A stretch of 36,392 nt of DNA from an uncultured Alcaligenaceae bacterium. GTDB taxonomy: Bacteria; Pseudomonadota; Gammaproteobacteria; Burkholderiales; Burkholderiaceae_B. The DNA is taken from the NCBI GenBank assembly GCA_937952975.1, contig CALFXX010000100.1:1-36392 (forward strand). Direction: 5' to 3'. The notes under the pieces were generated by a model. That model did no database searches and was not told the DNA's origin. It saw only the letters and a program-made list of their open reading frames with translations. The position numbers and the translations under genes are program-made. This document shows positions 24,842-32,842 of this stretch, one piece after another; position 1 is the stretch's first letter; every line of letters starts with the position of its first letter.

Positions 24842-25801
24842 TTAGTTTTTGAGTGCAGCAAGCTTGCTATCGATTTCAGCGAGCTTCGCTTGCTTGTCTG
24901 TAGCGTTCATGTTTTCGTCGTTCTCGACCTTCAAGCGTTGGCTAAACAGATCTAACTCACGAATTGGAATCAACTGCGCATTTGTAGAAGGTTTAAAACC
25001 ACTCAGCTTGCCGATATTCATCAGGATTTCTTTTTCTTTGGCATCAGTTTTTCCGTAGCCATAAAAGAAGTCTTTGAGCTTTTGTTTAGTCGGTTCAGGC
25101 AAATCTTTGAGCATCAAAATTGGGTCAGACGCGATGAGCGGCGAGGTCCAGATGACTTTGATCTCTTTGAATTTCTCAGGTTGAACGATCTTCAGTCTGT
25201 CTAACGCTTCGCTGTTGGCCGTGGCGACATCAACTTGTTTGCTGGCGACGGTCAGCAAATTTGTTTCGTGATTTGCTGCACGGGTCACTTTAAATAGTTT
25301 CTTTGCATCAACATTGTTTTTTGCAAAGACGTAAAAGCCCGGAACCAAGTAACCAGACGTTGAGTTTGGGTCACCGTTACCAAAGCTCAGCGATTTGCCG
25401 TTTTTAATGACATCTTCTACCGAATTTAACGGGCTATCGCTGCGTACGACTAAGTGCGAGTAATAGCCCAAAGCACCATCAGCTGATACTTGTTGGGCAA
25501 ATACCTCGGCGCCAGAGCGATCGACGGCTTCCATTGCGGATTTGTTTCCAAGCCAGGCGGCCTGGACTTTCTTAAAGCGCATGCCTTCGATGATGCCGGC
25601 ATAGTCTGAGGCAAAAAAAGGCTTGGCCTTAATGCCAGTCTGACGCTCAAGGTCGGCTAACAAAGGCAACCAGTTTTGCTTCAAATTTTGACTAGATTCT
25701 GTCGAAATCAGGCCAAAGTTAATTTCTTGTGCCTGCGCACCGTGCGTGTACACGAGTGGCGCAAGCGAAAAGACTGCAAGCGTCAATAATTTTTTTAGCA
25801 T
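24842..25801 (-). CDS. phnD: Periplasmic phosphonate-binding protein PhnD
   Basis: Receptor of the PhnCDE importer, 319 residues. The start chosen (MLKKLLTLAV) has a CGGAGT ribosome site eight bases upstream and gives a clean signal peptide with cleavage after about residue 24 (GAQA before QEINFGLIS). Family segments are FFASDYAGIIEGMRFKKVQAAWLGNKSAMEAV and LSFGNGDPNSTSGYLVPGFY, which in E. coli PhnD line the phosphonate pocket (Ser-Thr-Ser and the Tyr/Glu positions). The C-terminus is Lys/Asp/Asn-rich. It is 71 bases downstream of phnC. Confidence 0.95.
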   Translation of the reverse strand: MLKKLLTLAVFSLAPLVYTHGAQAQEINFGLISTESSQNLKQNWLPLLADLERQTGIKAKPFFASDYAGIIEGMRFKKVQAAWLGNKSAMEAVDRSGAEVFAQQVSADGALGYYSHLVVRSDSPLNSVEDVIKNGKSLSFGNGDPNSTSGYLVPGFYVFAKNNVDAKKLFKVTRAANHETNLLTVASKQVDVATANSEALDRLKIVQPEKFKEIKVIWTSPLIASDPILMLKDLPEPTKQKLKDFFYGYGKTDAKEKEILMNIGKLSGFKPSTNAQLIPIRELDLFSQRLKVENDENMNATDKQAKLAEIDSKLAALKN

Positions 25802-25872
25802 TCGATAAACTCCGATAGAAAATAGATACAACTAAGTACTCAAAAACTGCGATTAAGTGTGTAAACCTAAAA

Positions 25873-26727
25873 TTAAGCCGCCTGACTCAGTGGCATGGCT
25901 GCATTCAGGTTGGTGCGCGTGCCAATAGGCGCGTGGGTGCTACCGAGCGGCTTGAAAAGTTCTTCGACCTGCACGCCATACAGTTCGCGCAACAATTCGG
26001 GCGTCAGCTTTGAAGAGGCACCATCAAAAACAACTTTTCCTTGATGCAAGGCGATGACACGGGGGCAGTATTTCAGTGCGATTTCAACTTGATGCAGCGA
26101 AACGATCACGGTGCAGTTGTCTTCGCGATTAATGCGCGCCAAGATCTCCATCACATTGCGCGACGACTCGGGGTCAAGCGAAGCAATGGGTTCATCCGCC
26201 AAAATCAAATCAGCCCCTTGCACAAGCGTACGTGCGATGGCGGCACGTTGTTGTTGGCCACCAGAAAGGGTGGAAGCCCGTTGGCCATGGCAATCTTGAA
26301 TGCCAACGCGTGCGAGTGCCTGATAGGCGATCGTGCGTTCGGCCTGATTGAACAAGCCTAATAAGCTGCGCCAAACAGGCAAACGATGTAGCAGACCGAC
26401 TAAAACGTTCGTCATGACCGACAAGCGATCGACTAAGTTGAATTGTTGGAACACAAATCCAACCTTCGCGCGTGAGGCACGAATGTCAGAGGCGATCTGT
26501 CCATCTTTCTGAATCACAGAACCGGCAACTTCTATCGAAGAGCCTTTCACGGGATCGGCAGCAAGTAATCCCGCAATATGACGAAGCAATGTTGATTTAC
26601 CTGAACCTGAGGCGCCGATCAGTGCGATCATCTCGCCGCGATTTGCGCTGAAGTTAACGTCCGAAAGCGCTGCTCGCTGGGCGTTAAAGTGCTTATTCAA
26701 ATGACTAATATGCAGAGCGCGAGCCAT
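25873..26727 (-). CDS. phnC: Phosphonate ABC transporter ATPase PhnC
   Basis: ATPase of the PhnCDE importer, 284 residues, slightly longer than usual through a C-terminal tail. Walker A GASGSGKST (about 38-46), FVFQQFNLVDRLSV with the Q-loop, signature LSGGQQQRAAIAR, Walker B LILADEPIASLD and the H-loop SLHQVEIAL identify the PhnC branch. It is the first gene of a probable ten-gene run: phnC, phnD, phnE, the HD-domain gene, five importer genes and the phosphonate monoester hydrolase. The run is driven by the PhoB-type promoter just upstream. Confidence 0.95.
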   Translation of the reverse strand: MARALHISHLNKHFNAQRAALSDVNFSANRGEMIALIGASGSGKSTLLRHIAGLLAADPVKGSSIEVAGSVIQKDGQIASDIRASRAKVGFVFQQFNLVDRLSVMTNVLVGLLHRLPVWRSLLGLFNQAERTIAYQALARVGIQDCHGQRASTLSGGQQQRAAIARTLVQGADLILADEPIASLDPESSRNVMEILARINREDNCTVIVSLHQVEIALKYCPRVIALHQGKVVFDGASSKLTPELLRELYGVQVEELFKPLGSTHAPIGTRTNLNAAMPLSQAA

Positions 26728-26755
26728 AGAATTAATCCATGAAAAATATCGTTCT

Positions 26756-26789
26756 AGTATGTCGAGCTAAGATGACAATTGCTTGACAG
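26756..26789 (-). promoter_or_regulatory. PhoB-type promoter of phnC (two half-sites and -10)
   Basis: Read on the - strand, CTGTCAA (26789-26783) and TTGTCAT (26778-26772) lie at 11-bp period with the spacer GCAA. Ten bases after the second repeat comes CATACT (26761-26756), a -10 with four of six matches. That is the spacing of classical PhoB-dependent promoters, where the box replaces the -35. The phnC start codon is 44 bases from the box. This marks phnC as the head of its own transcript, separate from phnG-phnM. Confidence 0.75.
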
Positions 26790-26829
26790 TTATATGAATA
26801 TTGAAATGAGGTGTCGGCAGTTGGCGCGA

Positions 26830-27987
26830 TCAAACCACCTGACAACCTTCGCGCCACACTGCCCGAGCAAAGGCGTGGCTAGGCTCGCCGACGCACTCGT
26901 GTAACCGCATGCGCACCAGATCGGCTCTGAAGCCGATTTCTAACGCTCCACGATCGTTTAGCCCTGTTGCTTGGGCTGGGTGACGTGTCACGGTGGCGAT
27001 TGCATCTGGCAAGGTCATGACGCCCTCTTGTACTAAGCGTGCGACGGCGCTCAGCAGACTTCCCGGGACATAGTCAGACGACAATACATCCAGTAAGCCA
27101 TGCTTAGCGAGTTCTGTGGCTGATACATTTCCAGAGTGAGAACCGCCGCGCACCACATTGGGGCCACCCATGACGGTTAAGAGCCCTAGATTTTTTGCAC
27201 AACGCGCCGCGGCAAGGGTCGTCGGAAACTCGGACATGCTGGCACCTTCTGCAAAGGCTTGTTGCACGTGTGCCTCGGTGGTGTCGTCATGACTCGCCAG
27301 ATGGATACCTGTTCGCTTTGAGTAGTCGACAAAGTATTTTCGATGCGGCGCGCTAAATTGCTCTTGCAGCATTGCTGCATGACTAACTTTATCTTCGAAT
27401 TTTTCGTGGCTCCAACCCTTTTTACCGGTAAAGTACACGCGCGCTTGTTCGATGTCCTCCCACTGGCGTTGGCCCGGGGTATGGTCCATTAATGAGATGA
27501 GTCCAAGACGCGAGTGTCCATCAAAGGGTTTAAACAGTTCAATCGTGTTGGGTGCTGGTAGTTCACAGCGCACGTGAATGTAGTGATCAGCGCGCAGAAG
27601 ATTTTCTTTACTGTACTGGTCAAGAGCTGAGATGACATGCCCCCAGGTCTGACCGCGAACGCTTTCTGTATCAGCCTCGCCTACGCCAAGAGCATCAAAC
27701 ACGGTTGTGATGCCAGCACAGGCGATTTCGGCATCATGCGCAATGAGTGCAGGCTTTTCTGCCCACATGACTTTTGGTCGAGGCATCAGATGGCGTTCAA
27801 AGTTATCGGTATGAATTTCGATCATCCCAGGCATTAAAAAATCGCCCTCGAAGTCGATTGCACCGGCGGTAGAACTCAGTCCGGTGTCGATCGAGTCGAT
27901 CCGACCGTTTACCACCGAGACTGAGCCTTGCACGATCTCGTGATTCATAATCAATCGAGCATTAGTAATGACTACTGAGCCGCGCAT
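26830..27987 (-). CDS. phnM: Alpha-D-ribose 1-methylphosphonate 5-triphosphate diphosphatase PhnM
   Basis: Amidohydrolase-superfamily enzyme that removes diphosphate from ribose 1-alkylphosphonate 5-triphosphate, the second step of the C-P lyase pathway. It has 385 residues. Family motifs are MPGMIEIHTDNFERHLMPRP with the metal-binding His and Asp, DHTPGQ, HLASHDDT, GGPNVVRGGSHSGN and LSSDYVPGSLL with the late Asp. A GGAG ribosome site lies six bases before the ATG, inside phnL, which it overlaps by 16 bases. It is the last gene of the phnGHIJKLM run. Confidence 0.97.
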   Translation of the reverse strand: MRGSVVITNARLIMNHEIVQGSVSVVNGRIDSIDTGLSSTAGAIDFEGDFLMPGMIEIHTDNFERHLMPRPKVMWAEKPALIAHDAEIACAGITTVFDALGVGEADTESVRGQTWGHVISALDQYSKENLLRADHYIHVRCELPAPNTIELFKPFDGHSRLGLISLMDHTPGQRQWEDIEQARVYFTGKKGWSHEKFEDKVSHAAMLQEQFSAPHRKYFVDYSKRTGIHLASHDDTTEAHVQQAFAEGASMSEFPTTLAAARCAKNLGLLTVMGGPNVVRGGSHSGNVSATELAKHGLLDVLSSDYVPGSLLSAVARLVQEGVMTLPDAIATVTRHPAQATGLNDRGALEIGFRADLVRMRLHECVGEPSHAFARAVWREGCQVV

Positions 27988-28700
27988 GTGATGCTCCGAA
28001 AATTGGTCATGTCAATACGACGTGTGGCAAGTTGATTGCCTACAGCGTGGTCGTGGAAAATTCCGACTGCAGCAGCACCTGCCGCAATCGCTTCGTGAAT
28101 GAGTGTCACGACTGTTTGAGTGTTTTGCGCGTCAAGCGAGGCGGTCGGTTCATCAAGCAAGAGCAGTGCGCGTGGCTTGATCATGCTGCGAGCAATGTTG
28201 ACACGCTGCTGTTCGCCACCCGAGAACGTCGCTGGCGCTAAGCCCCACAAGCGCTCAGGAATCCGTAATCGAGTGAGCCAAACGCCAGCGATTTCGTGTG
28301 CCTGCCGAATGGCGCTTTCATCATGGCCAAGCTCTGACAGCAAAGGCTCTGCCACAAGGTCAAGTGTCGAAATTCTTGGAATCACGCGTAAAAACTGACT
28401 GACGTAGCCAATGTGTTGTCGACGCACTTCGATCAGCTCACGCGGGCTCGCTGTGGTGAGTTCAAGAGGCTCGCCACCTTTTTCTGAAAATTGAATCGAT
28501 CCAGCACTCACTCGATAGTTTGAGTAAATCAGCTTCAGTAAGGTGCTTTTTCCCATGCCTGACGCGCCGTCTAATACGACGCACTCGCCCGCAGCCACCT
28601 CAAAGTTGACGTTGTTCAAAACGGGCAGTGTGAGGCCATTTTGATGGTGCAGCGTAAACTGCTTACTCACATTCGTGAGACGCAAAACAGGTGTAATCAT
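27972..28700 (-). CDS. phnL: C-P lyase accessory ABC-type protein PhnL
   Basis: ABC-type ATPase of the C-P lyase complex, not a transporter subunit. It is required with PhnG, H and I for attaching the phosphonate to ribose. It has 242 residues. Walker A GASGMGKSTLL, the Q-loop region IGYVSQFLRVIPRIS with DLVAEPLL typical of PhnL, signature FSGGEQQRVNIAR, Walker B LLLLDEPTASLD and the H-loop FHDHAV are intact. The start overlaps the phnK stop by four bases. Confidence 0.96.
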   Translation of the reverse strand: MITPVLRLTNVSKQFTLHHQNGLTLPVLNNVNFEVAAGECVVLDGASGMGKSTLLKLIYSNYRVSAGSIQFSEKGGEPLELTTASPRELIEVRRQHIGYVSQFLRVIPRISTLDLVAEPLLSELGHDESAIRQAHEIAGVWLTRLRIPERLWGLAPATFSGGEQQRVNIARSMIKPRALLLLDEPTASLDAQNTQTVVTLIHEAIAAGAAAVGIFHDHAVGNQLATRRIDMTNFRSITCAAQ

Positions 28701-29494
28701 GGCTGTAGTACCGAGGACACTAGCAGTTGGGTGTAAGGGTGCTGAGGGTCATCAAGCACTTGGTCGGTCAAGCCTGTCTCGACGATGCGGCCGCGACGCA
28801 TGACAATCATTCGATGCGCTAACAGACGGGCAACCGCCAGATCATGGGTGACAATAATTGATGCCAACCCTAGCTTTTGAGTCAATTGACGCAAGAGATC
28901 AAGCAGCTTCGCCTGAACCGATACATCTAGCCCTGAGGTTGGTTCATCCATGAATACCAGTCTGGGTTGGGTGACCAAGTTACGCGCAATTTGCAGGCGT
29001 TGTCTCATACCGCCTGAGAAATGTCTTGGTAAGTCATCGATTCTCGAGGGATCAATCTCTACGCGCGAGAGCCACTCACACGCCGTCGCACGCAGTTTTC
29101 CGTAATGACGATCGCCTAGCGCCATCAGGCGTTCGCCCACATTCGCACCAGCAGACACCTCCATACGCAGCCCATCGGCAGAGTTTTGATGGACAAAGCC
29201 CCAGTCGGTGCGCGCCAGCAACCTGCGCTGCGCCTCAGTCATTTTGAAGATGTCAGTGAGTTGGCCGTTTTTGAGCTGGAATTCCACGGTGCCTGAGTCG
29301 GGTTGGTCGCGAGCGGCCAGTGCATTGAGCAGAGTTGTTTTGCCAGAGCCTGATTCGCCCACAATGGCAAGAACTTCGCCTGACCAAAGCTCAAAGCTTG
29401 CGTCAACGAGTGCCGCTCGGTCACCATAACTCTTAGTCAGGCCGCTGGCACGTAAGATGGGTGCTTGCTGGGTGAGGTTCATCTGCTTACTCAT
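28697..29494 (-). CDS. phnK: C-P lyase accessory ABC-type protein PhnK
   Basis: ABC-type protein that docks on the PhnGHIJ core of C-P lyase. It has 265 residues from the ATG chosen, which overlaps the phnJ stop by eight bases. An ATG four codons later is an alternative, and the frame is open further upstream inside phnJ without meaning. Walker A GESGSGKTTLL, signature FSGGMRQRLQIAR, Walker B LVFMDEPTSGLD and the H-loop IVTHDL are present, with PhnK-type segments TDWGFVHQN and RMEVSAGANVGERLMALG. Confidence 0.95.
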   Translation of the reverse strand: MSKQMNLTQQAPILRASGLTKSYGDRAALVDASFELWSGEVLAIVGESGSGKTTLLNALAARDQPDSGTVEFQLKNGQLTDIFKMTEAQRRLLARTDWGFVHQNSADGLRMEVSAGANVGERLMALGDRHYGKLRATACEWLSRVEIDPSRIDDLPRHFSGGMRQRLQIARNLVTQPRLVFMDEPTSGLDVSVQAKLLDLLRQLTQKLGLASIIVTHDLAVARLLAHRMIVMRRGRIVETGLTDQVLDDPQHPYTQLLVSSVLQP

Positions 29495-30434
29495 CCCGTG
29501 AACCTGATGGCGCTGTGGGCACTGCCGTCTGCGCCGCACTGTCCTGCTGAGACTGGCAATAGTCAGAATCAGAGCACACAAAAATACGGCCACCCTGATC
29601 GTCGGTGATCACCTCATCGAGAAAGCTCTCGCGTGAGCCACAGAGCTCGCACGGCGCATCCCAGCGTTGAACATCAAAGGGATAATCGTCAAAGCCCAGG
29701 CTTTCAACGGCGGTATACGGAGGCACTGCATAAATGCGTTTCTCACGGCCTGCACCAAAAAGCTGTAGCGCTGGATTCATGTGCATTTTTGGGTTGTCAA
29801 ACTTTGGGATCGGCGAAGGTGCCATGACGTAGCGATGATTGACGAGCACCGGATAGTCGTAGGTGGTTGCAATGTGGCCATAGCGCGCGATATCTTCATA
29901 GAGCTTGACGTGCATCAGTCCGTACTCAGCCAGGCCGTGAAGGCTACGCGTTTCGCGTTCGCGAGGTTCGAGGCGTTGCATTGGCTCGGGTACGGGTACC
30001 TGATAAATGATGATTTGATCCTCGGTCAGTGGCATTTCTGGAATGCGATGGCGAGTTTGAATGAGGGTTGCCGCCTGCGTGTGTGTGGTGATATCAACGT
30101 TTGTGGTGCGCTGAAAAAACCGACGAATATTGACAGCGTTGACAGTATCGTCCGACCCTTGATCGATCACTTTAAGAACGTCATGAGGCCCGATTACTGA
30201 TGCCGTGACCTGAATTCCGCCTGTGCCCCAGCCGTAGGGTAGGGGCATTTCACGAGAACCAAAAGGTACTTGATAACCTGGGATTGCGACGGCTTTTAGA
30301 ATTGCTCGTCGAATCATGCGTTTTGTTCGTTCGTCCAAATAGGCAAAATTAAAATGTTGGTCAACAGCTTGGTTTTCGTGCGAAGCGACCGCCGGTGACG
30401 CGGTATTCGCCGACGCAATATTTTCCTTAAGCAT
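29487..30434 (-). CDS. phnJ: C-P lyase catalytic subunit PhnJ (radical SAM)
   Basis: Catalytic C-P bond-cleaving radical S-adenosylmethionine enzyme, 315 residues. The four cysteines of E. coli PhnJ are conserved with identical spacing: Cys262 and Cys265 (CELC), Cys287 and Cys293, that is C-x2-C-x21-C-x5-C. They bind the 4Fe-4S cluster, and the last corresponds to the proposed thiyl-radical Cys. The N-terminal block VPFGSREMPLPYGWGTGGIQ, containing the conserved Gly residues, is intact. A strong ribosome site (GGAGGA) sits eight bases before the ATG chosen. An ATG six codons upstream, inside phnI, is less likely. The C-terminus carries a Gln/Ser/Ala-rich tail of about 25 residues not needed for the core. 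It overlaps phnI and phnK by eight bases each. Confidence 0.97.
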   Translation of the reverse strand: MLKENIASANTASPAVASHENQAVDQHFNFAYLDERTKRMIRRAILKAVAIPGYQVPFGSREMPLPYGWGTGGIQVTASVIGPHDVLKVIDQGSDDTVNAVNIRRFFQRTTNVDITTHTQAATLIQTRHRIPEMPLTEDQIIIYQVPVPEPMQRLEPRERETRSLHGLAEYGLMHVKLYEDIARYGHIATTYDYPVLVNHRYVMAPSPIPKFDNPKMHMNPALQLFGAGREKRIYAVPPYTAVESLGFDDYPFDVQRWDAPCELCGSRESFLDEVITDDQGGRIFVCSDSDYCQSQQDSAAQTAVPTAPSGSRDE

Positions 30435-31575
30435 TTTCGTCCTCCACGTCATTAGTCAGAGTTTGGTTTTCAGTGGGAGACGTACGCATTTTTCTGACCA
30501 ACTCAAGCTCTGATTGAAAGTCAACGTAGTGCGGCAGCTTTAGGTGTTGGACAAAGCCAGAGGCTTCGAGGCTATCGCTGTGCGACAGCACAAACTCAGG
30601 CATTTGTGCTGGCGATTGCACCAATTCACCTAGCTCACTGGCGCGCAGGGCGCGATCCACCAAACTCATCGCCATCGCTTTGCGCTCGCTATGACCAAAC
30701 GCTAAGCCATAGCCTCGTGTGAACTGAGGTGGCTCGGTTTTGCTTCCCGCAAACTGGTTGATCATCTGACATTCGGTAATTTCAATGTCACCAATTGAAA
30801 TAGCAAACCCCAGCTCCTCTGGAATCACGTCAATTTCTACAGAACCTAGACGAATTTCGCCGACAAACGGATGACTATTGGCGTAACCACGTTGAGTTGA
30901 ATAGGCCATCGCCAGCAAAAAACCTTCGTCACCTCGCGCCAGGTTTTGCAAGCGGGTGCTGCGATCGGCTGGAAAGCGAACAGGCTGGCGTGTCAGATCG
31001 AAGGGCGTCGGATCACCTTGCGTGACAGGATGTGTTTCGATTAAGCCTTCGTGATTGAGTAAATCAATCACTCGGGGCGCATGACTTTTATCGTCAGGCA
31101 AGTCGGGGGCCGGCTGAGCGACACCGGCCGACGCGATCGGCGTCGCGTCTATGTGAGTATGCTCGCCAGTTGCGAGCAACGAAAAATCTAACAGGCGTTG
31201 GGTGTAGTCATAGGTTGGCCCTAAAACTTGTCCACCAGGCAAATCTTTGAACGTTGCAGAAATCCGACGATCGAGCACCATCTTTCCGGTGTCAATCGGC
31301 TGAGTCGAACCGAGTCTGGGTAGTGTCGCGCGGTAGGCGCGTAATAAGAAAATCGCTTCGACTAAGTCGCCACAGGCTTGCTTGATCGCAAGGGCTGCGA
31401 GCTCAGGGTCAAAGACCGAGCCTTCAGTCATTACTCGATCGACTGCCAGCTTCATCTGTTGACGAATCTGTGCGATCGACAACTCGGGGATACTTGTATC
31501 TCCGCGGCGCTGTTGATCAAGCAGTTGATAACTACTTAAGATGGCTTGTTCACCACCTTTGACGGCTACATACAT
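30427..31575 (-). CDS. phnI: C-P lyase core subunit PhnI
   Basis: Nucleosidase component of the C-P lyase core; with PhnG, H and L it transfers ribose triphosphate from ATP to the phosphonate. It has 382 residues from the Met at the family-typical start MYVAVKGGEQAI. The frame is open 39 codons upstream over phnH, but that stretch has no PhnI similarity. Conserved segments are the basic SIAQIRQQMKLAVDRVMTEG, QVLGPTYDYTQRLLDFSLL, and the C-terminal FTRGYGLAFGHSERKAMAMSLVDRAL. It lies eight bases after phnH and overlaps phnJ. Confidence 0.97.
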   Translation of the reverse strand: MYVAVKGGEQAILSSYQLLDQQRRGDTSIPELSIAQIRQQMKLAVDRVMTEGSVFDPELAALAIKQACGDLVEAIFLLRAYRATLPRLGSTQPIDTGKMVLDRRISATFKDLPGGQVLGPTYDYTQRLLDFSLLATGEHTHIDATPIASAGVAQPAPDLPDDKSHAPRVIDLLNHEGLIETHPVTQGDPTPFDLTRQPVRFPADRSTRLQNLARGDEGFLLAMAYSTQRGYANSHPFVGEIRLGSVEIDVIPEELGFAISIGDIEITECQMINQFAGSKTEPPQFTRGYGLAFGHSERKAMAMSLVDRALRASELGELVQSPAQMPEFVLSHSDSLEASGFVQHLKLPHYVDFQSELELVRKMRTSPTENQTLTNDVEDENA

Positions 31576-31583
31576 GAGGGGCT

Positions 31584-32216
31584 CTATCCTGAAATTTCGA
31601 TGCGAGTTGTTCTGGGCAGCCCGATCAGGCTCGTGTCGATCGCAAAAAAGAAATCGACTCCGCGTGGAAAACAGGCCAGATTCTGAGCCCATTGCTCAAC
31701 GAAGCCCTCAATTGTTTCCGTTGTGGTCCCTAGTTGCTCTATGGTTGAGTGGTGTGCGATGCCTGGACCTGTCAGCGTTAGTGAAGGCGAGGCAGGCGCG
31801 GCTGTGGTCGATTGCGGGATGTCGATGATGCAGGTGGTTGAATGATCCGGATATTCGTCAGTCCCTAAGGCGAAACTCTCCAATCGGGGGAGTTCATCCC
31901 AGTTCTTTATCCAAGCAAAGTCCGCGTCGTGCTGATTGGGTGTGATTTTGCAATCGGTGTGAAAAGTAATCCAAGTTGCAGCGTCTGTGTTCATCAAACT
32001 AGGCGATAGCCAAAGTGTCGAACCCGGTTCAAGTAGCGCCAGCAGTAAGCCACTCGAGGCCGTATTGGCGGCTTTCGGCGCTTCAAAAGTGACGTCAAGG
32101 GTTACGATACGACCCGGATAAGACAGCGCCTCAAGCGCTGATCTGAAGACGCTTTGGCTACCTAGCGAAATGTCCGCAAAGCCAGTACCAATGTCAGAAA
32201 GTTCCATGCCACTCAT
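31584..32216 (-). CDS. phnH: C-P lyase core subunit PhnH
   Basis: Structural subunit of the PhnGHIJ core, 210 residues. The PhnH N-terminal pattern (SQSVFRSALEALSYPGRIVTL) and the aromatic C-terminal stretch CFPRGVDFFFAIDTSLIGLPRTTRIEI are clear. The start overlaps the phnG stop by four bases. Its fold is PLP-transferase-like but without a catalytic lysine in the known family, and none is obvious here. Confidence 0.95.
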   Translation of the reverse strand: MSGMELSDIGTGFADISLGSQSVFRSALEALSYPGRIVTLDVTFEAPKAANTASSGLLLALLEPGSTLWLSPSLMNTDAATWITFHTDCKITPNQHDADFAWIKNWDELPRLESFALGTDEYPDHSTTCIIDIPQSTTAAPASPSLTLTGPGIAHHSTIEQLGTTTETIEGFVEQWAQNLACFPRGVDFFFAIDTSLIGLPRTTRIEISG

Positions 32217-32722
32217 GACTCTTCCCCTTGCTCTGCGTCGGCACCGCTTTCGCGCGCCACGGTAAAGAAATCGACCTTGCTTGTGTCTGCCCGCTCTTGA
32301 CGCAACGCCTTTTGTTCGGCTAACAGCCGTCTGACCGGCGCGAGCAGCTGCTGCTCGAGGTCGGCATGGTGTGAGTCGTCTAGTAGTAAGGCGTCTGCAA
32401 CCGCTGCTAAATAAGCATGACGATGCGAACGCCCTGCGATGTAAGCGATACCAACGTGACGGTGTTCGGGTGAGTTTGAAAGGCGTAAGGCGCAGCGCGT
32501 CACAGTCATTTCGCCCAGATTGAAGCGCTCGCCCGTGCCCCCGGCGCGGCCTTCGACCATCATCAAGCCCGTTTCAGGTTTACGTAGCCAGTAGGGTGTC
32601 GCTTGAAGATGTGGTTGTAATGAGGCCTCGAGTAGTGCCAAAGGCGCGCGGGCAAGTAAAGCGAGCCAGTTCGCACGTGCGGTAGATGTTGTAGAAAGAC
32701 TACTGTCAGATGGTTGCAACAT
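32213..32722 (-). CDS. phnG: C-P lyase core subunit PhnG
   Basis: First gene of the phnGHIJKLM operon, a core subunit of C-P lyase, 169 residues. Family segments are RANWLALLARAPLALLEASL, LMMVEGRAGGTGERFNLGEMTVTRCALRL and VGIAYIAGRSHRHAYLAAVADALL. The ribosome site before the ATG is weak. phnF, phnN, phnO and phnP are missing from the block, so the pathway end must be served elsewhere or by the 2H phosphoesterase encoded divergently. Confidence 0.95.
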   Translation of the reverse strand: MLQPSDSSLSTTSTARANWLALLARAPLALLEASLQPHLQATPYWLRKPETGLMMVEGRAGGTGERFNLGEMTVTRCALRLSNSPEHRHVGIAYIAGRSHRHAYLAAVADALLLDDSHHADLEQQLLAPVRRLLAEQKALRQERADTSKVDFFTVARESGADAEQGEES

Positions 32723-32802
32723 TCACTTGTTACTTTCTGTGTACAGGATCGCATCGCGACCGCTGCTTAAGTTTGTTAAGTGTGTGAGCTTAAGCAGTCA
32801 AT

Positions 32803-32842
32803 ATTTAGTTTTCATGACGAAGATGTAAACGTTTTATGACAA
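32803..32842 (-). promoter_or_regulatory. Candidate PhoB binding array upstream of phnG
   Basis: On the - strand four 7-base units follow at exact 11-bp period: TTGTCAT (32842-32836), CGTTTAC (32831-32825), TCGTCAT (32820-32814) and ACTAAAT (32809-32803), with A/T-rich 4-base spacers. The first and third keep GTCAT; the others are degenerate. They point toward phnG, 80 bases away. The outermost unit overlaps the start codon of the divergent 2H phosphoesterase gene, so PhoB binding there would also affect that gene. I could not fix a -10. Confidence 0.55.

Noticed and set aside
29494..29593. 33-residue N-terminal extension of PhnK
   Set aside because: The extra residues are the phnJ tail read in another frame and have no PhnK similarity.
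31575..31692. 39-residue N-terminal extension of PhnI
   Set aside because: It lies wholly within phnH and does not resemble PhnI, whose family starts at MYVAVKGG.
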